From positions 1 through 5,825 of the forward strand of contig CANODN010000142.1 in assembly GCA_947564765.1 (NCBI GenBank): 5,825 nucleotides of DNA. The letters are read 5' to 3'. The first letter of the stretch is position 1; each line of letters opens with the position of its first letter. The position numbers were made by a program, and so were the translations under genes. Below the pieces are notes generated by a model. That model was not told the DNA's origin. It searched no databases and was given only the letters and a program-made list of their open reading frames with translations. Of this stretch, positions 5,733 to 5,825 are shown in pieces. The stretch is from an uncultured Roseburia sp. Its GTDB lineage: Bacteria > Bacillota > Clostridia > Lachnospirales > Lachnospiraceae.

Positions 5733-5764
5733 TTTAGCTGTCACGAAACAGTGTGGCAGCTAAA
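5733..5764 (+). repeat. Inverted repeat at the start of the downstream leader
   Basis: TTTAGCTG (5733-5740) pairs with CAGCTAAA (5757-5764). Inside, CAC (5742-5744) can pair with GTG (5751-5753) around GAAACA. The left arm overlaps the expected transcription start near 5737, so only GCTG and the inner part of that arm would be in the RNA. It could be a 5' stem of the leader or a DNA operator next to the promoter. Confidence 0.5.
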
Positions 5765-5825
5765 CAACTCTGAACATTGACAACCAAACAGTGGAACAAC
5801 CTTGAAAGAATTCAAAGAGAGAACA
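5737..5825 (+). other. Non-coding leader, possibly of an rRNA operon
   Basis: From the expected transcription start to the window end there is no ribosome site followed by a credible open frame. The sequence is A-rich with short repeats: AAACAGTG occurs at 5746-5753 and 5786-5793, and AACAAC-CTGAA/TTGAA-like units occur near 5763 and 5795. CCTTGAAAGAATTCAAAGAGAGAA near the end resembles the TTTGAAAA-type leaders seen before 16S rRNA in Firmicutes. The 16S gene itself is not in the window, so this identity is inference from promoter strength and leader style. Confidence 0.4.

Noticed and set aside
1..5825. Mobile element, CRISPR array, tRNA gene or defence island
   Set aside because: I found no transposase or integrase motif, no regularly spaced repeats, no tRNA-like TTCGA arm and no recognised defence gene. 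The flanking genes are housekeeping.

Overview
The window looks like chromosomal DNA of a low-to-moderate GC Clostridia bacterium, most likely of the Lachnospiraceae type. The evidence is strong AGGAGG-type ribosome sites, sigma-A promoters with TGn-extended -10 boxes, a clostridial-style MurG (GGGTAGHVTPN start, HESDITPGLANK motif) and a firmicute-type 448-residue glucose-6-phosphate isomerase. I see no insertion sequence, integrase, CRISPR array or tRNA gene, so most of the region reads as ordinary core chromosome with one unusual gene in the middle.

Layout: (1) bases 1-72 hold the last 23 codons of an unidentified + strand gene. (2) Bases 83-724 (-) encode a small soluble histidine kinase with no sensor region, transcribed from a good extended -10 promoter at 776-804. 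(3) Bases 849-1274 (+) encode a HIT-family nucleotide hydrolase. It is tail-to-tail with (4) murG at 1271-2335 (-). The two stop codons overlap inside a 28-bp palindrome that probably works as a terminator. (5) After a 148-bp divergent promoter region comes a 428-residue + strand protein (2484-3770). It follows the layout of ComEC-like/stand-alone metallo-beta-lactamase (MBL) fold proteins but appears to have lost the recognisable metal-ligand positions and to have gained many cysteines. (6) A 134-bp gap contains a terminator-like hairpin, a perfect TATAAT box and a second hairpin. (7) A 110-residue single-pass membrane protein follows (3905-4237). (8) Next is pgi (4328-5674) with its own promoter. 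(9) From 5675 to the end there is an AT-rich tract, the strongest promoter of the window (TTGACA-17-TATTAT, TGn-extended) and about 90 bp of non-coding leader with an inverted repeat. This may be the start of a stable-RNA (rRNA) operon.

Functionally, MurG makes lipid II for the cell wall, and Pgi sits at the branch of glycolysis and the hexosamine/wall precursor supply. HIT proteins hydrolyse nucleotide phosphoramidates or related compounds. These genes are not one operon: strands alternate and nearly every gene has its own promoter candidate. The most interesting item is the apparently metal-dead MBL-fold protein. Nothing in its immediate neighbourhood gives it a clear partner, and I do not claim a new system, only an unusual pseudoenzyme candidate.
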